From contig NZ_JACJSI010000013.1 of NCBI RefSeq assembly GCF_014698065.1, positions 62,001 to 126,000 on the forward strand: DNA of 64,000 nucleotides. The letters are read 5' to 3'. Of the stretch, positions 36,752 through 45,874 are shown piece by piece. Made by a program: the position numbers and the translations under genes. The notes under the pieces were generated by a model. The model made no database searches, was not told the DNA's origin, and saw only the letters and a list, made by a program, of their open reading frames with translations. The DNA comes from Nostoc flagelliforme FACHB-838. GTDB lineage: Bacteria; Cyanobacteriota; Cyanobacteriia; Cyanobacteriales; Nostocaceae. Every line of letters begins with the position of its first letter. The first letter of the stretch is position 1.

Positions 36752-39700
36752 AAACGATTGAGGAATTTTTGTCTTACCTTTGCAGCCTGGATATAAAATT
36801 ATGGGTTGAAAATGACCGCCTGCGTTGTAGTGCGCCTAAAGAAGCCCTCACACCAGATATTAAAGGGGAATTAGCAGCACGCAAAACGGAAATTTTAACT
36901 TTTATCAGCCAAGCAAATCAAGCTTTACAATCCATCTCAAAATCTATTCAACCTGTCCCTCGTCAGGGAAATATACCTTTGTCTTTTGCCCAGCAGCGAC
37001 TTTGGTTTTTTAGCCAAATAGAACCAAATAGTAATGCTTATAACATACCTGTAGCAATCAGACTCATAGGTAAATTGAATGTAGCTGCATTGTCCAAAAG
37101 CATCAATGAAATTATCAGAAGGCACGAAATATTAAGAACTAAATTTAATGTAGTAGATGGAGAAGCAATACAAGTAATTCATAACGGAGAAAACTTTACT
37201 TTTACAGTTATAGATTTGCAGGCGCTTCCAGAAGATAAAAAACAACAAGAAGTGCAAAATCTAGCTGTATTAGAAGCACAAAAACCCTTTGATATAGTAC
37301 AAGATTGCTTAATTAGAACCACGTTAATCCAACTATCAGAAACAGACCATGTAATCTTGTTGACCATGCACCATATAGTTTCTGATGGTTGGTCTACAGG
37401 GATATTCATTAAAGAAATCACAGCACTTTACACAGCCTTTTCTCAAGGTCAGTTTTCCCCACTTCCCGAACTACCAATTCAATATGCAGACTTCGCTATT
37501 TGGCAAAGAAAATGGCTGCAAGGCGAGGTGATAAAAACCCAACTCAATTACTGGAAACAGCAATTGGGCGGTAATTTACCTATTTTAGAATTACCAAGCG
37601 ATCGCCCTCGACCCGCAATTCAATCTCATAACGGTGCAACACAGCCTTTCCAATTATCCAAATCCCTGACTGAGAAACTCAAATCCCTATCACAACGGGA
37701 GGGAGTTACCTTATTTATGACCTTGCTGGCAGCATTCAAAGTGTTGCTATATCGCTACACACAGCAGGAAGACATTATAGTGGGTACTCCCATTGCTAAC
37801 CGAAATCGAGCAGAAATTGAAGGGTTAATTGGCTTTTTTGTAAATACTTTAGTACTACGTACAAATTTTAGCAATAATACCTCCTTTAGAAAACTGTTGC
37901 AGCAGGTACGTGAAGTTACTTTAGGGGCTTATGCTCATCAAGACTTACCCTTTGAACGGTTAGTAGAAGAACTACAGCCAGGACGGGATTTAAGCCATAG
38001 TCCCTTGTTTCAGGTGATGTTCGTTCTTCAGAATGCAGCACCAGAATTCATCCAGTTGCCAGAATTAACGCTACAACCATTAACAGCAGAAAAAAAGACT
38101 GCAAAATTTGATATAACTCTGTCACTTTCTGAGACTGAGGCAGGGGTACAAGGAGATTTAGAATACAATACAGATATATTTGATGCTGCCAGAATTACCC
38201 GAATGCTGGGTCATTTTCAGATATTGTTAGAGGGAGTTGTTGCTAATCCCCAGCAAAACCTTTCGGAATTACCATTATTAACAACAAATGAGCAACATAA
38301 ACTATTACTAGAATGGAATAATACTAAAATTGATTATCCTCAAGACCAGTGCATTCATCAAATATTTGAAGCACAGGTAGAAAAAACCCCTGATGCTGTA
38401 GCAGTGGTATTTGAGAATCAGCAATTAACCTATCATGAACTAAACATTAGAGCCAATCAACTCGCTCATTACTTGCAAAAACAGGGAGTAAAACCAGAGG
38501 TATTAGTAGGGATTTGTGTAGAGCGATCGCTCGAAATGGTAATCGGTATCTTGGCAATTCTTAAAGCAGGCGGTGCATACGTCCCCTTAGATCCAGCCTA
38601 TCCGAAAGAACGGTTAGGTTATATGTTGGCAGATGCCCAAGTTGCAGTGCTGTTAACCCAAAAACATCTATTAGAAACATTACCCGCACACAACGCTCAG
38701 ACTGTATATCTAGACTCTGACGAACATTTACTCCTCACCCAAAGCACAGCTAACCCCATCAGTAATGCGACATCACAAAACTTAGCGTATGTAATTTACA
38801 CCTCCGGTTCCACAGGTCAACCCAAAGGTGTGTTAATCGACCATAGCGATGTTGTGCGTTTGTTTGCGGCGGTGCAACCTTGGTACAACTTCCATCAACA
38901 GGATGTTTGGACACTGTTCCACTCTTATGCTTTTGATTTCTCAGTTTGGGAAATTTGGGGTGCTTTACTCTATGGTGGAAAACTTGTTGTTGTACCTTAC
39001 TGGGTCAGCAGAACTCCTGAAGCATTTTATGAATTATTGTCCAAAGAGCAAGTAACAGTTTTAAATCAAACGCCCTCAGCTTTTCGCCAACTCATTCAAG
39101 TAGAACAATCAACAGGTGAACTTAAGGATTTAAACCTGCGCTTAGTCATTTTTGGTGGTGAAGCTCTAGACATCCAAAGTTTGCAGCCTTGGTTTGCTCG
39201 TCATGGAGATGAATCACCCCAATTGGTGAATATGTACGGGATTACAGAAACCACCGTCCATGTTACCTATCGACCGCTAACTAAAGCTGATTTGCACACA
39301 ACAGCTAGTGTGATTGGTAGACCAATTCCTGATTTACAAGTTTATCTATTAGATAAAAATCAGCAATTAGTACCCATTGGTGTTCCTGGTGAAATGTATA
39401 TTGGTGGTGCTGGTTTAGCTCGTGGTTATCTCAATCGCCCTGATATCACCCAAGAACGGTTTATTGTTCATCCTTTGAGCAAGCAAGGCAAACTTTATAA
39501 GTCTGGTGATTTAGCCCGTTATTTACCTAATGGTGATATTGAGTATCTGGGGCGTATTGACCATCAAGTTAAAATTCGAGGTTTCCGCATTGAAATTGGG
39601 GAAATTAAGGCAGCAATTCATCAACATCCTGAAATCAGAGAAACTATAGTTATAGTCAGAGAAGACATACGAGATGATAAACGCCTTGTGGCTTATATCG

Positions 39701-41586
39701 TTCCTCAATCAACAAATATTTCTGTTTTGGAACTGCGTAACTTCTTAAAAGCTAAATTAGTAGATTACATGATACCAAGTGCCTTTGTTGTGTTAGAGAA
39801 ATTTCCTCTGACGCCCAATGACAAAATTGACCGTCGTGCCTTACCTGCACCTGACATAATTCAGCATTCAGAAGAAAATACTTATCTAACTTTGACCCCA
39901 ATTCAAGAATTGCTCACTGGTATTTGGGCAGAAATTTTAGGTATCAAACAATTGGGGATTCATGACAACTTCTTTGAATTAGGTGCTCACTCTCTGTTAG
40001 TAACTCGTGTTATTTCTCAAATTCGTAACGCCTTCAAAGTTGAATTGCCTCTACGTTGTGTATTTGAATCACCAACAGTGGCAGAATTAGCCAAAGAAAT
40101 TGAAAAAGTAAAACAGGCAGAGTTACACCTGAACTTACCAACGATTGAACGTGCTTCTAGATTAGAGAAAATACCTCTCTCATTTTCTCAACAAAGATTG
40201 TGGTATCTAGACCAATTGCAACCTAATAGTACTGCTTTCAACATCTTTGCTGCTGTGCGTATTGTTGGTTTACTAAATATCTCAGCCTTAGAACAAAGTT
40301 TTAATGAAATTGTTCGCCGTCATGAAATTCTACGTACCAACTTTACTGTAGTTGATGGAGAACCAATTCAAGTTATTGCTCCATTTTTAACTTTAAAAAT
40401 CAATATAGTGGATCTCAGCGAATTACCGGATGTTGAACGGGAGTATACAGCCAATGAATTAGCTCAACAAGAAGCGGTAAAGCCTTTTTCTTTAGATAAA
40501 GAGCCGTTGGTAAGAGTTACTCTTATAACTTTAACTAAAGTAGATTATATACTGCTGCTTACTATGCACCATATTATCTCTGATGGTTGGTCTACAGGAG
40601 TTTTAATTAAAGAATTAATAGGATTGTATAAAGCATTCTGTCTGGGTAAACCTTCTCCACTTCCAGAGCTATCAATTCAATATGCAGACTTTGCAATTTG
40701 GCAACGTCAATGCTTCAGGGTAGAGGTATTAAAAAACCAATTAAGTTATTGGAAGCAGCAATTAAAAAACTTACCAATTCTCAAATTACCCACAGATTAT
40801 CCTCGGTCTGATATTGCTATGTATCGGGGATCAAAAAAAGCTTTAACACTCAATTCAAAATTAATTGAAAATATCAAAAGTATTAATCTGCAAGAAGGCA
40901 CTACTCTTTTTATGACCCTATTAGCAGCTTTTAAAGCTGTACTACATTACTATGGCGGTCAAGAAGATATTGTAGTTGGTACTGATGTTGCCAATAGAAA
41001 TATATCTGAAACTGAAGGTTTAATCGGATTTTTTGTTAACCAATTAGTTCTACGTACTTCTGTTGATGGGAATCCAACATTCTCAGAATTATTACAACGA
41101 ATAAGAGAAGTTACCTTAGGCGCATGGGAGCATCAAGATTTACCTTTTGATGTTTTAGTAAATGCTCTCAATCCAGAACGTAATCTAAATTTGTCCCCAC
41201 TATTTCAAGTAAAATTTGTTTTTGATAATACTCAAACGCAAACATTAAAGCTGCCTGATTTAACAATCAGTTCAATAGAAATACCTAAAAAATCAACTCA
41301 GCTTGACTTAATTTTGAGGTTAACAGAAACGCCGCAAGGTATTATTGCTAATTTAGAATACAATATAGATATATTTACATCTGCAACTATTACTCAAATG
41401 CTGAGTTTTTGGGAAATAGTTTTAATTCAAGTTGTGAATAATTCAACTATTAGATTACAAGAATTAGTAGATGCGATCGCAGCAGTAGATGAAGAGCAAA
41501 GAAATCTTGCTAAAGTTAAGCATAAACAAGATATTCAACAAAAAATTAAAACCATCAAACGTAAAACTCTTAATCATAAGTCATAG
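36748..41586 (+). CDS. NRPS with TubC-type docking domain: C-A(Thr)-T-C
   Basis: Residues 1-55 (TIEEFLSYLCSLDIKLWVEN onward, to ARKTEILTFI) are a TubC-type N-terminal docking domain, matching the acidic tail of the previous NRPS. C: HHIVSDGW (about 208). A: YVIYTSGSTGQPKG (about 680), code DFWNIGMVHK, the Thr pattern. T: FFELGAHSLLVT (about 1075), where the usual GGHS is GAHS but the Ser is kept. A second C domain has HHIISDGW (about 1273). The protein ends after it with a Lys-rich tail. This trailing C has no A-T of its own; it must join the growing peptide to the amino acid carried by the interface-A-T protein two genes on, with the hydroxylase encoded between. ATG overlaps the preceding stop (ATGA), and AGAGGAAA serves as ribosome site. 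Confidence 0.9.
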   Translation: MKTIEEFLSYLCSLDIKLWVENDRLRCSAPKEALTPDIKGELAARKTEILTFISQANQALQSISKSIQPVPRQGNIPLSFAQQRLWFFSQIEPNSNAYNIPVAIRLIGKLNVAALSKSINEIIRRHEILRTKFNVVDGEAIQVIHNGENFTFTVIDLQALPEDKKQQEVQNLAVLEAQKPFDIVQDCLIRTTLIQLSETDHVILLTMHHIVSDGWSTGIFIKEITALYTAFSQGQFSPLPELPIQYADFAIWQRKWLQGEVIKTQLNYWKQQLGGNLPILELPSDRPRPAIQSHNGATQPFQLSKSLTEKLKSLSQREGVTLFMTLLAAFKVLLYRYTQQEDIIVGTPIANRNRAEIEGLIGFFVNTLVLRTNFSNNTSFRKLLQQVREVTLGAYAHQDLPFERLVEELQPGRDLSHSPLFQVMFVLQNAAPEFIQLPELTLQPLTAEKKTAKFDITLSLSETEAGVQGDLEYNTDIFDAARITRMLGHFQILLEGVVANPQQNLSELPLLTTNEQHKLLLEWNNTKIDYPQDQCIHQIFEAQVEKTPDAVAVVFENQQLTYHELNIRANQLAHYLQKQGVKPEVLVGICVERSLEMVIGILAILKAGGAYVPLDPAYPKERLGYMLADAQVAVLLTQKHLLETLPAHNAQTVYLDSDEHLLLTQSTANPISNATSQNLAYVIYTSGSTGQPKGVLIDHSDVVRLFAAVQPWYNFHQQDVWTLFHSYAFDFSVWEIWGALLYGGKLVVVPYWVSRTPEAFYELLSKEQVTVLNQTPSAFRQLIQVEQSTGELKDLNLRLVIFGGEALDIQSLQPWFARHGDESPQLVNMYGITETTVHVTYRPLTKADLHTTASVIGRPIPDLQVYLLDKNQQLVPIGVPGEMYIGGAGLARGYLNRPDITQERFIVHPLSKQGKLYKSGDLARYLPNGDIEYLGRIDHQVKIRGFRIEIGEIKAAIHQHPEIRETIVIVREDIRDDKRLVAYIVPQSTNISVLELRNFLKAKLVDYMIPSAFVVLEKFPLTPNDKIDRRALPAPDIIQHSEENTYLTLTPIQELLTGIWAEILGIKQLGIHDNFFELGAHSLLVTRVISQIRNAFKVELPLRCVFESPTVAELAKEIEKVKQAELHLNLPTIERASRLEKIPLSFSQQRLWYLDQLQPNSTAFNIFAAVRIVGLLNISALEQSFNEIVRRHEILRTNFTVVDGEPIQVIAPFLTLKINIVDLSELPDVEREYTANELAQQEAVKPFSLDKEPLVRVTLITLTKVDYILLLTMHHIISDGWSTGVLIKELIGLYKAFCLGKPSPLPELSIQYADFAIWQRQCFRVEVLKNQLSYWKQQLKNLPILKLPTDYPRSDIAMYRGSKKALTLNSKLIENIKSINLQEGTTLFMTLLAAFKAVLHYYGGQEDIVVGTDVANRNISETEGLIGFFVNQLVLRTSVDGNPTFSELLQRIREVTLGAWEHQDLPFDVLVNALNPERNLNLSPLFQVKFVFDNTQTQTLKLPDLTISSIEIPKKSTQLDLILRLTETPQGIIANLEYNIDIFTSATITQMLSFWEIVLIQVVNNSTIRLQELVDAIAAVDEEQRNLAKVKHKQDIQQKIKTIKRKTLNHKS
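39151..39536. repeat. Partner of the identical tract at 35720-36105
   Basis: This is the copy in the second Thr-type A domain. Outside the tract the two A domains diverge, for example in the segment after VEQS (VSELPFLN against TGELKDLN). Confidence 0.85.
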
Positions 41587-41593
41587 ATAGAAT

Positions 41594-42622
41594 ATGAAGA
41601 AATTAGAAATCAGCAATCTACGAAGAAAAACAGTCAACTTCCAAGCAGAAGAATTAATTACAACAGAAACTTTAGGTAATAGTGGTACTTTACCTCTAAT
41701 AGTTAAACCCGCAATCAATAATATTGATTTGATAGATTGGTTAGATTACCATCGGAATTTTCTTGCCAAAAACTTACTCAAGTATGGTGCTATCCTATTT
41801 CGTGGATTTAATATCGATTCACCATCTACATTTGAAAAGTTTGGTTTAGCTATTTGTAATGAACTTTTTAATGAAAACGGTGAACATCCCCGTGAAACAG
41901 TAAGTGGCAAAGTTTACACTCCGGTTTTTTATCCACCTGATAGAAAACTATTATGGCATAACGAAAATTCCTTTAATCATCGTTGGCCGATGAAAATTAT
42001 GTTTGGTTGTCGTCAGCCAGCACAGCAGGGAGGAGAAACCCCAATTGTTGATAGCCGTAAAGTTTTTCAATTAATAGATCCTAAAATACGCGAGATTTTT
42101 ATTGAAAAACAAGTTATGTATGTTCGCAATTATGGTGATGGCTTAGGGCTTGATTGGCAGACAGTATTTCAAACTCACAGTGAAGCAGAAGTTGAAAAAA
42201 AATGCCAAAAAAATGCAATTAATTTTGAGTGGAAATTAGGAAATCATCTGCGTACTTTTTCTATCCGCCCAGCAGTTATCAAACATCCTCAAACAGGGGA
42301 ATTATCTTGGTTTAATCAAGCACAACATTGGCACCCAACCTGTTTAGATGCAATTACAAGAGAATCTCTATTTACATCTTTCAAGTCAGAAGATTTGCCA
42401 AGAAACTGTTATTACGGTGATGGTACTCCTATCGAAGATTCTGTCATGAAAGAAATTTGTGAGGTTTACCAACAATTAGAAGTGAGCTTTCCTTGGCAAC
42501 AAGGAGACGTATTACTCATAGATAATATTTTAGCCGCCCACGCTAGAAACCCATTTGTGGGTGAGAGAAAGCTATTAGTCGCTATGGGTGAAATGACAAG
42601 TTATAAAGAAATCGGATACTAA
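41594..42622 (+). CDS. Stand-alone aspartate beta-hydroxylase (SyrP/TauD-like dioxygenase)
   Basis: This 342-residue protein hydroxylates the beta-carbon of a carrier-bound Asp (or Asn) in siderophore assembly lines. Features: KYGAILFRGFNIDSPSTFE; PRETVSGKVYTP; LLWHNENSFNHRWP (His-x-Glu triad, about residue 122); QGGETPIVDSRK; PRNCYYGDGTPI; and LAAHARNPFVGERKLLVAM with the distal His near 315 and the Arg for 2-oxoglutarate. It is closely related in sequence to the domain fused at the end of the Gly-loading NRPS. It starts only 7 bp after the C-terminal C domain gene and ends 14 bp before an interface-A-T gene, the same order as the fused copy. It is thus assigned to the second hydroxylated residue. 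Confidence 0.88.
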   Translation: MKKLEISNLRRKTVNFQAEELITTETLGNSGTLPLIVKPAINNIDLIDWLDYHRNFLAKNLLKYGAILFRGFNIDSPSTFEKFGLAICNELFNENGEHPRETVSGKVYTPVFYPPDRKLLWHNENSFNHRWPMKIMFGCRQPAQQGGETPIVDSRKVFQLIDPKIREIFIEKQVMYVRNYGDGLGLDWQTVFQTHSEAEVEKKCQKNAINFEWKLGNHLRTFSIRPAVIKHPQTGELSWFNQAQHWHPTCLDAITRESLFTSFKSEDLPRNCYYGDGTPIEDSVMKEICEVYQQLEVSFPWQQGDVLLIDNILAAHARNPFVGERKLLVAMGEMTSYKEIGY

Positions 42623-42636
42623 GGGTAATAAGTAAG

Positions 42637-45600
42637 ATGTTAGCTCAAGTTCAAGGGTTCCAACTTTCACCACAACAAAAGCGGCTTTGGTTATTACAAC
42701 AAGATAATTCTGTTTATCGTGCTTGTTGTGCAATTGTAATCACAGGCGATTTGCAAATCGATATATTAAAAGAAGCGTTGCAAAAGGTTGTTGATAGAAA
42801 CGAAATTCTACGTACTAATTTTTATCGGATACAAGGTATTAAAATTCCTAGTCAAGTCATAGAAGCTAGTAACTTTTTGTTTTCAGAACAAGAAATTATT
42901 AAGAATAATAGTTTACTTCAATTAATAGATGAGCTATTTCTTCAAGAAGAGCAATCCAGTAAAAAGGAAGTAGAGTATTTATTATCAATAAAATTATTGC
43001 ACTTTAATAAAGATACTAATATTTTATTTATTAATATCCCAGTCCTTTGTACAGATGCAGTATCTTTAAGTAATTTAGTGACAGAGGTTAGCAGTTGCTA
43101 TACTGCCTGTCTACAAGATAAAGATATCTTAGATGAACCCTTGCAATATGCTGATATTGCTGCTTGGCTAAATGAATTATTAGAAGCTGAAGAAACTGAT
43201 GCAGGTAGAAGATATTGGCGACAAATAGAAATTTCTAGGTGTGGAAGTTACACACTAATTAATGAAAACCCACAAGTACAACTAGATAAATTTCAGCCAG
43301 AAGTTTTTACTACATCAATAAATCAGCAATTAGTTAGTAAAATTAACGAACTTGCTCAAAAGCATCAAACTTCTACTTCGACATTCCTATTAACTTGCTG
43401 GCTAATTTTACTGTGGCGGCTAACTGGAAATTCTGACTTAATTATTGGTAGTGCTTTCGATGGGCGTAACTATGAAGAATTAAAAGCAAGTTTAGGATTG
43501 TTCGCTAAATATCTACCTCTAGCTTGCCATTTGGAAGATGGCGATCGCTTCAGTGATATATTAGCAAAAGTTAATCAAATTACTGCGGAAATGTCTGATT
43601 GGCAAGAAAGCTTTAGTTGGGAAACCGCTTTAGCCAATCAGCAAAATGCAGAAACAGCATTCTTTCCTTTCTGCTTCGAGTTTACAGAAGCACCAAAACA
43701 GCACAAAGCTGGGGAAATAACATTCATACTTTATCAGCATTACGTTTGTGGCGATCGCTTTAAAGTTAAACTTGCTGGTATACAAACAGTTGATGATGAT
43801 TTAAAAGCAGAATTTCACTATGATGCTAACTTATTTGCCATAGCAGATATTAAAAATCTTGCTAATCAATTTGCTAGTGTGTTAGAAAGTGCAATTGAAA
43901 ATCCCCAAGCTAATATCTCACTGCTTAATATTTTAACACCAGCAGAAAGAAAGCAACTTTTAGTAGATTTCAATAATACTAAAACTCCCGAATTACCATA
44001 TCAGTGTATTCATCATTGCTTCGAATTACAATGTCAGCAAACACCAAATAATATTGCTCTTGTTTTTGAAGAGCAAAAACTTACATATCAAGAATTAAAT
44101 ATCCATGCCAATCAACTAGCACACTACTTGCAAAAGTTAGGGATTGGTTCAGAAAATCTGGTAGGTATTTGTGTAGAGCGTTCCCTTTTGATGGTAATTG
44201 GTGTTTTAGGTATTCTTAAAGCTGGTGCAGCTTATGTACCTATTGATCCGAATTACCCAGCAGAACGTCAAGAATATATATTGGCAGATACACAAATGCT
44301 ATTATTGCTAACTCAAGCAAGTTTAGCAGTAAATTTAAAAGCAGATAATATCAAAACTATTTACCTCGATACTGATTGGGACGCTATCAACCAACAACCA
44401 CAAGCAAACCCAGTTAGTAAAACGAATGCTCATAATTTAGCCTATGTCATTTACACATCTGGTTCTACTGGTAAACCCAAAGGAACTTTAATTGAGCATT
44501 ATGGATTAGTTAACTATCTCAATTGGTGTACCCAGGCTTATAAAGTTGAGCAAGGTTCAGGCACATTAGTTCATTCTTCTTTGGGATTTGACTTGACTAT
44601 TACAAGCTTATTTTCGCCTTTACTTGTAGGTAGTCAAGTAGAACTGCTTCCAGAACATCAGGGTATAGAAACTCTGGCTCAAACTATCAAAGCCAGAACT
44701 AATCTTAGTCTCGTAAAAATTACACCGGCTCATCTAGAATTACTCAGTCAACAATTATCACCTCAAGAAGCAGCAGGTAAGACAAATGCTTTTATTATTG
44801 GTGGTGAAAATCTCACTACACAACACATTAATTTCTGGCAACAATTCGCACCTGATACTGTACTAATAAATGAATACGGCCCTACAGAAACGGTGGTTGG
44901 CTGCTGCATTCATCAAGTACCACAAACACATAATTATTCAGGTTCAATTCCTATCGGTTATCCTATTGCTAACACCCAACTTTATGTTTTAGACCAATAC
45001 TTACAACCAGTACCAAAAGGTGTAGTGGGTGAGTTATATATTGGCGGTGCGGGATTAGCGAGAGGCTATCTCAACCAACCGGAATTAACTGCACAGAAGT
45101 TTATTCCTCACCCCTTTAGCGATGAACCAGAAGCGCGTCTTTATAAAACAGGCGACCAAGTGCGCTTTTGCGTAGATGGGACTTTAGAATTTTTAGGACG
45201 TTTGGATGACCAAGTAAAGCTGCGGGGTTTCCGCATCGAGTTAGGAGAAATTGAATCTTTACTTTGCCTACACCCAACGGTGAAGGATGCAGTAGTAATG
45301 GTGCGGGAAGATGTTGCTGGCGATCAACGTTTAGTAGTTTATCTGGTTATACAACCAGATTCTTCTTTATCGGTAGACGATTTACGGAGTTTTTTGCAAG
45401 AAAAGCTACCAGATTACATGATACCTTCTGCTTTTGTACCCTTGCAGACGTTCCCTTTAACCGCTAATGGTAAAGTAGACCGTAAAGCTCTACCTGCACC
45501 GGATAAAATCAACGCAGATATAGAACAATCCCTTGTTGCGCCCCGTAATTCACTAGAAGAACAAATAGCGGATATCTGGTCGCAAGTGCTGAGGGTTGAA

Positions 45601-45864
45601 AAAGTTGGAATACATAATAACTTTTTTACCTTGGGTGGACATTCCCTGTTAGTGACTCAATTGATATCGCGGATGCGGGATGCTTTGGATGTGGAATTAC
45701 TCATACAGGATGTTTTTGCAAATCCGACAGTAGCGGAGTTGTCTGTAATTGTTACCCAAAAACTAACCGAGCAAGTCGATGATGAAAGTTTAGCGCGATC
45801 GCTCGCTGAATTAGAAGATTTATCCGACGAAGATATCCAACTAATCCTTTCTGATAGCCAATAA
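42637..45864 (+). CDS. NRPS interface-A(Asn/Asp-like)-T
   Basis: Residues 1-430 are a degenerate condensation-like interface domain (LSPQQKRLWLLQQDNS; VVDRNEILRTNFY) with IPVLCTDAVS in place of HHxxxDG. The A domain (YVIYTSGSTGKPKG, about 604) has pocket residues GFDLTIT, K278, I299, G301, E322, V330 and G331, giving DLTKIGEVGK. This is nearer the Asn pattern (DLTKLGEVGK) than the Asp one (DLTKVGHIGK); the hydroxylase context argues for Asp. T: FFTLGGHSLLVT (about 996). The acidic tail LEDLSDEDIQLIL is a typical cyanobacterial docking end that pairs with the MSNLLQKIAELSPEKRALLL start of the next protein, 10 bp downstream. Confidence 0.87.
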   Translation: MLAQVQGFQLSPQQKRLWLLQQDNSVYRACCAIVITGDLQIDILKEALQKVVDRNEILRTNFYRIQGIKIPSQVIEASNFLFSEQEIIKNNSLLQLIDELFLQEEQSSKKEVEYLLSIKLLHFNKDTNILFINIPVLCTDAVSLSNLVTEVSSCYTACLQDKDILDEPLQYADIAAWLNELLEAEETDAGRRYWRQIEISRCGSYTLINENPQVQLDKFQPEVFTTSINQQLVSKINELAQKHQTSTSTFLLTCWLILLWRLTGNSDLIIGSAFDGRNYEELKASLGLFAKYLPLACHLEDGDRFSDILAKVNQITAEMSDWQESFSWETALANQQNAETAFFPFCFEFTEAPKQHKAGEITFILYQHYVCGDRFKVKLAGIQTVDDDLKAEFHYDANLFAIADIKNLANQFASVLESAIENPQANISLLNILTPAERKQLLVDFNNTKTPELPYQCIHHCFELQCQQTPNNIALVFEEQKLTYQELNIHANQLAHYLQKLGIGSENLVGICVERSLLMVIGVLGILKAGAAYVPIDPNYPAERQEYILADTQMLLLLTQASLAVNLKADNIKTIYLDTDWDAINQQPQANPVSKTNAHNLAYVIYTSGSTGKPKGTLIEHYGLVNYLNWCTQAYKVEQGSGTLVHSSLGFDLTITSLFSPLLVGSQVELLPEHQGIETLAQTIKARTNLSLVKITPAHLELLSQQLSPQEAAGKTNAFIIGGENLTTQHINFWQQFAPDTVLINEYGPTETVVGCCIHQVPQTHNYSGSIPIGYPIANTQLYVLDQYLQPVPKGVVGELYIGGAGLARGYLNQPELTAQKFIPHPFSDEPEARLYKTGDQVRFCVDGTLEFLGRLDDQVKLRGFRIELGEIESLLCLHPTVKDAVVMVREDVAGDQRLVVYLVIQPDSSLSVDDLRSFLQEKLPDYMIPSAFVPLQTFPLTANGKVDRKALPAPDKINADIEQSLVAPRNSLEEQIADIWSQVLRVEKVGIHNNFFTLGGHSLLVTQLISRMRDALDVELLIQDVFANPTVAELSVIVTQKLTEQVDDESLARSLAELEDLSDEDIQLILSDSQ

Positions 45865-45874
45865 ACACAATTAC

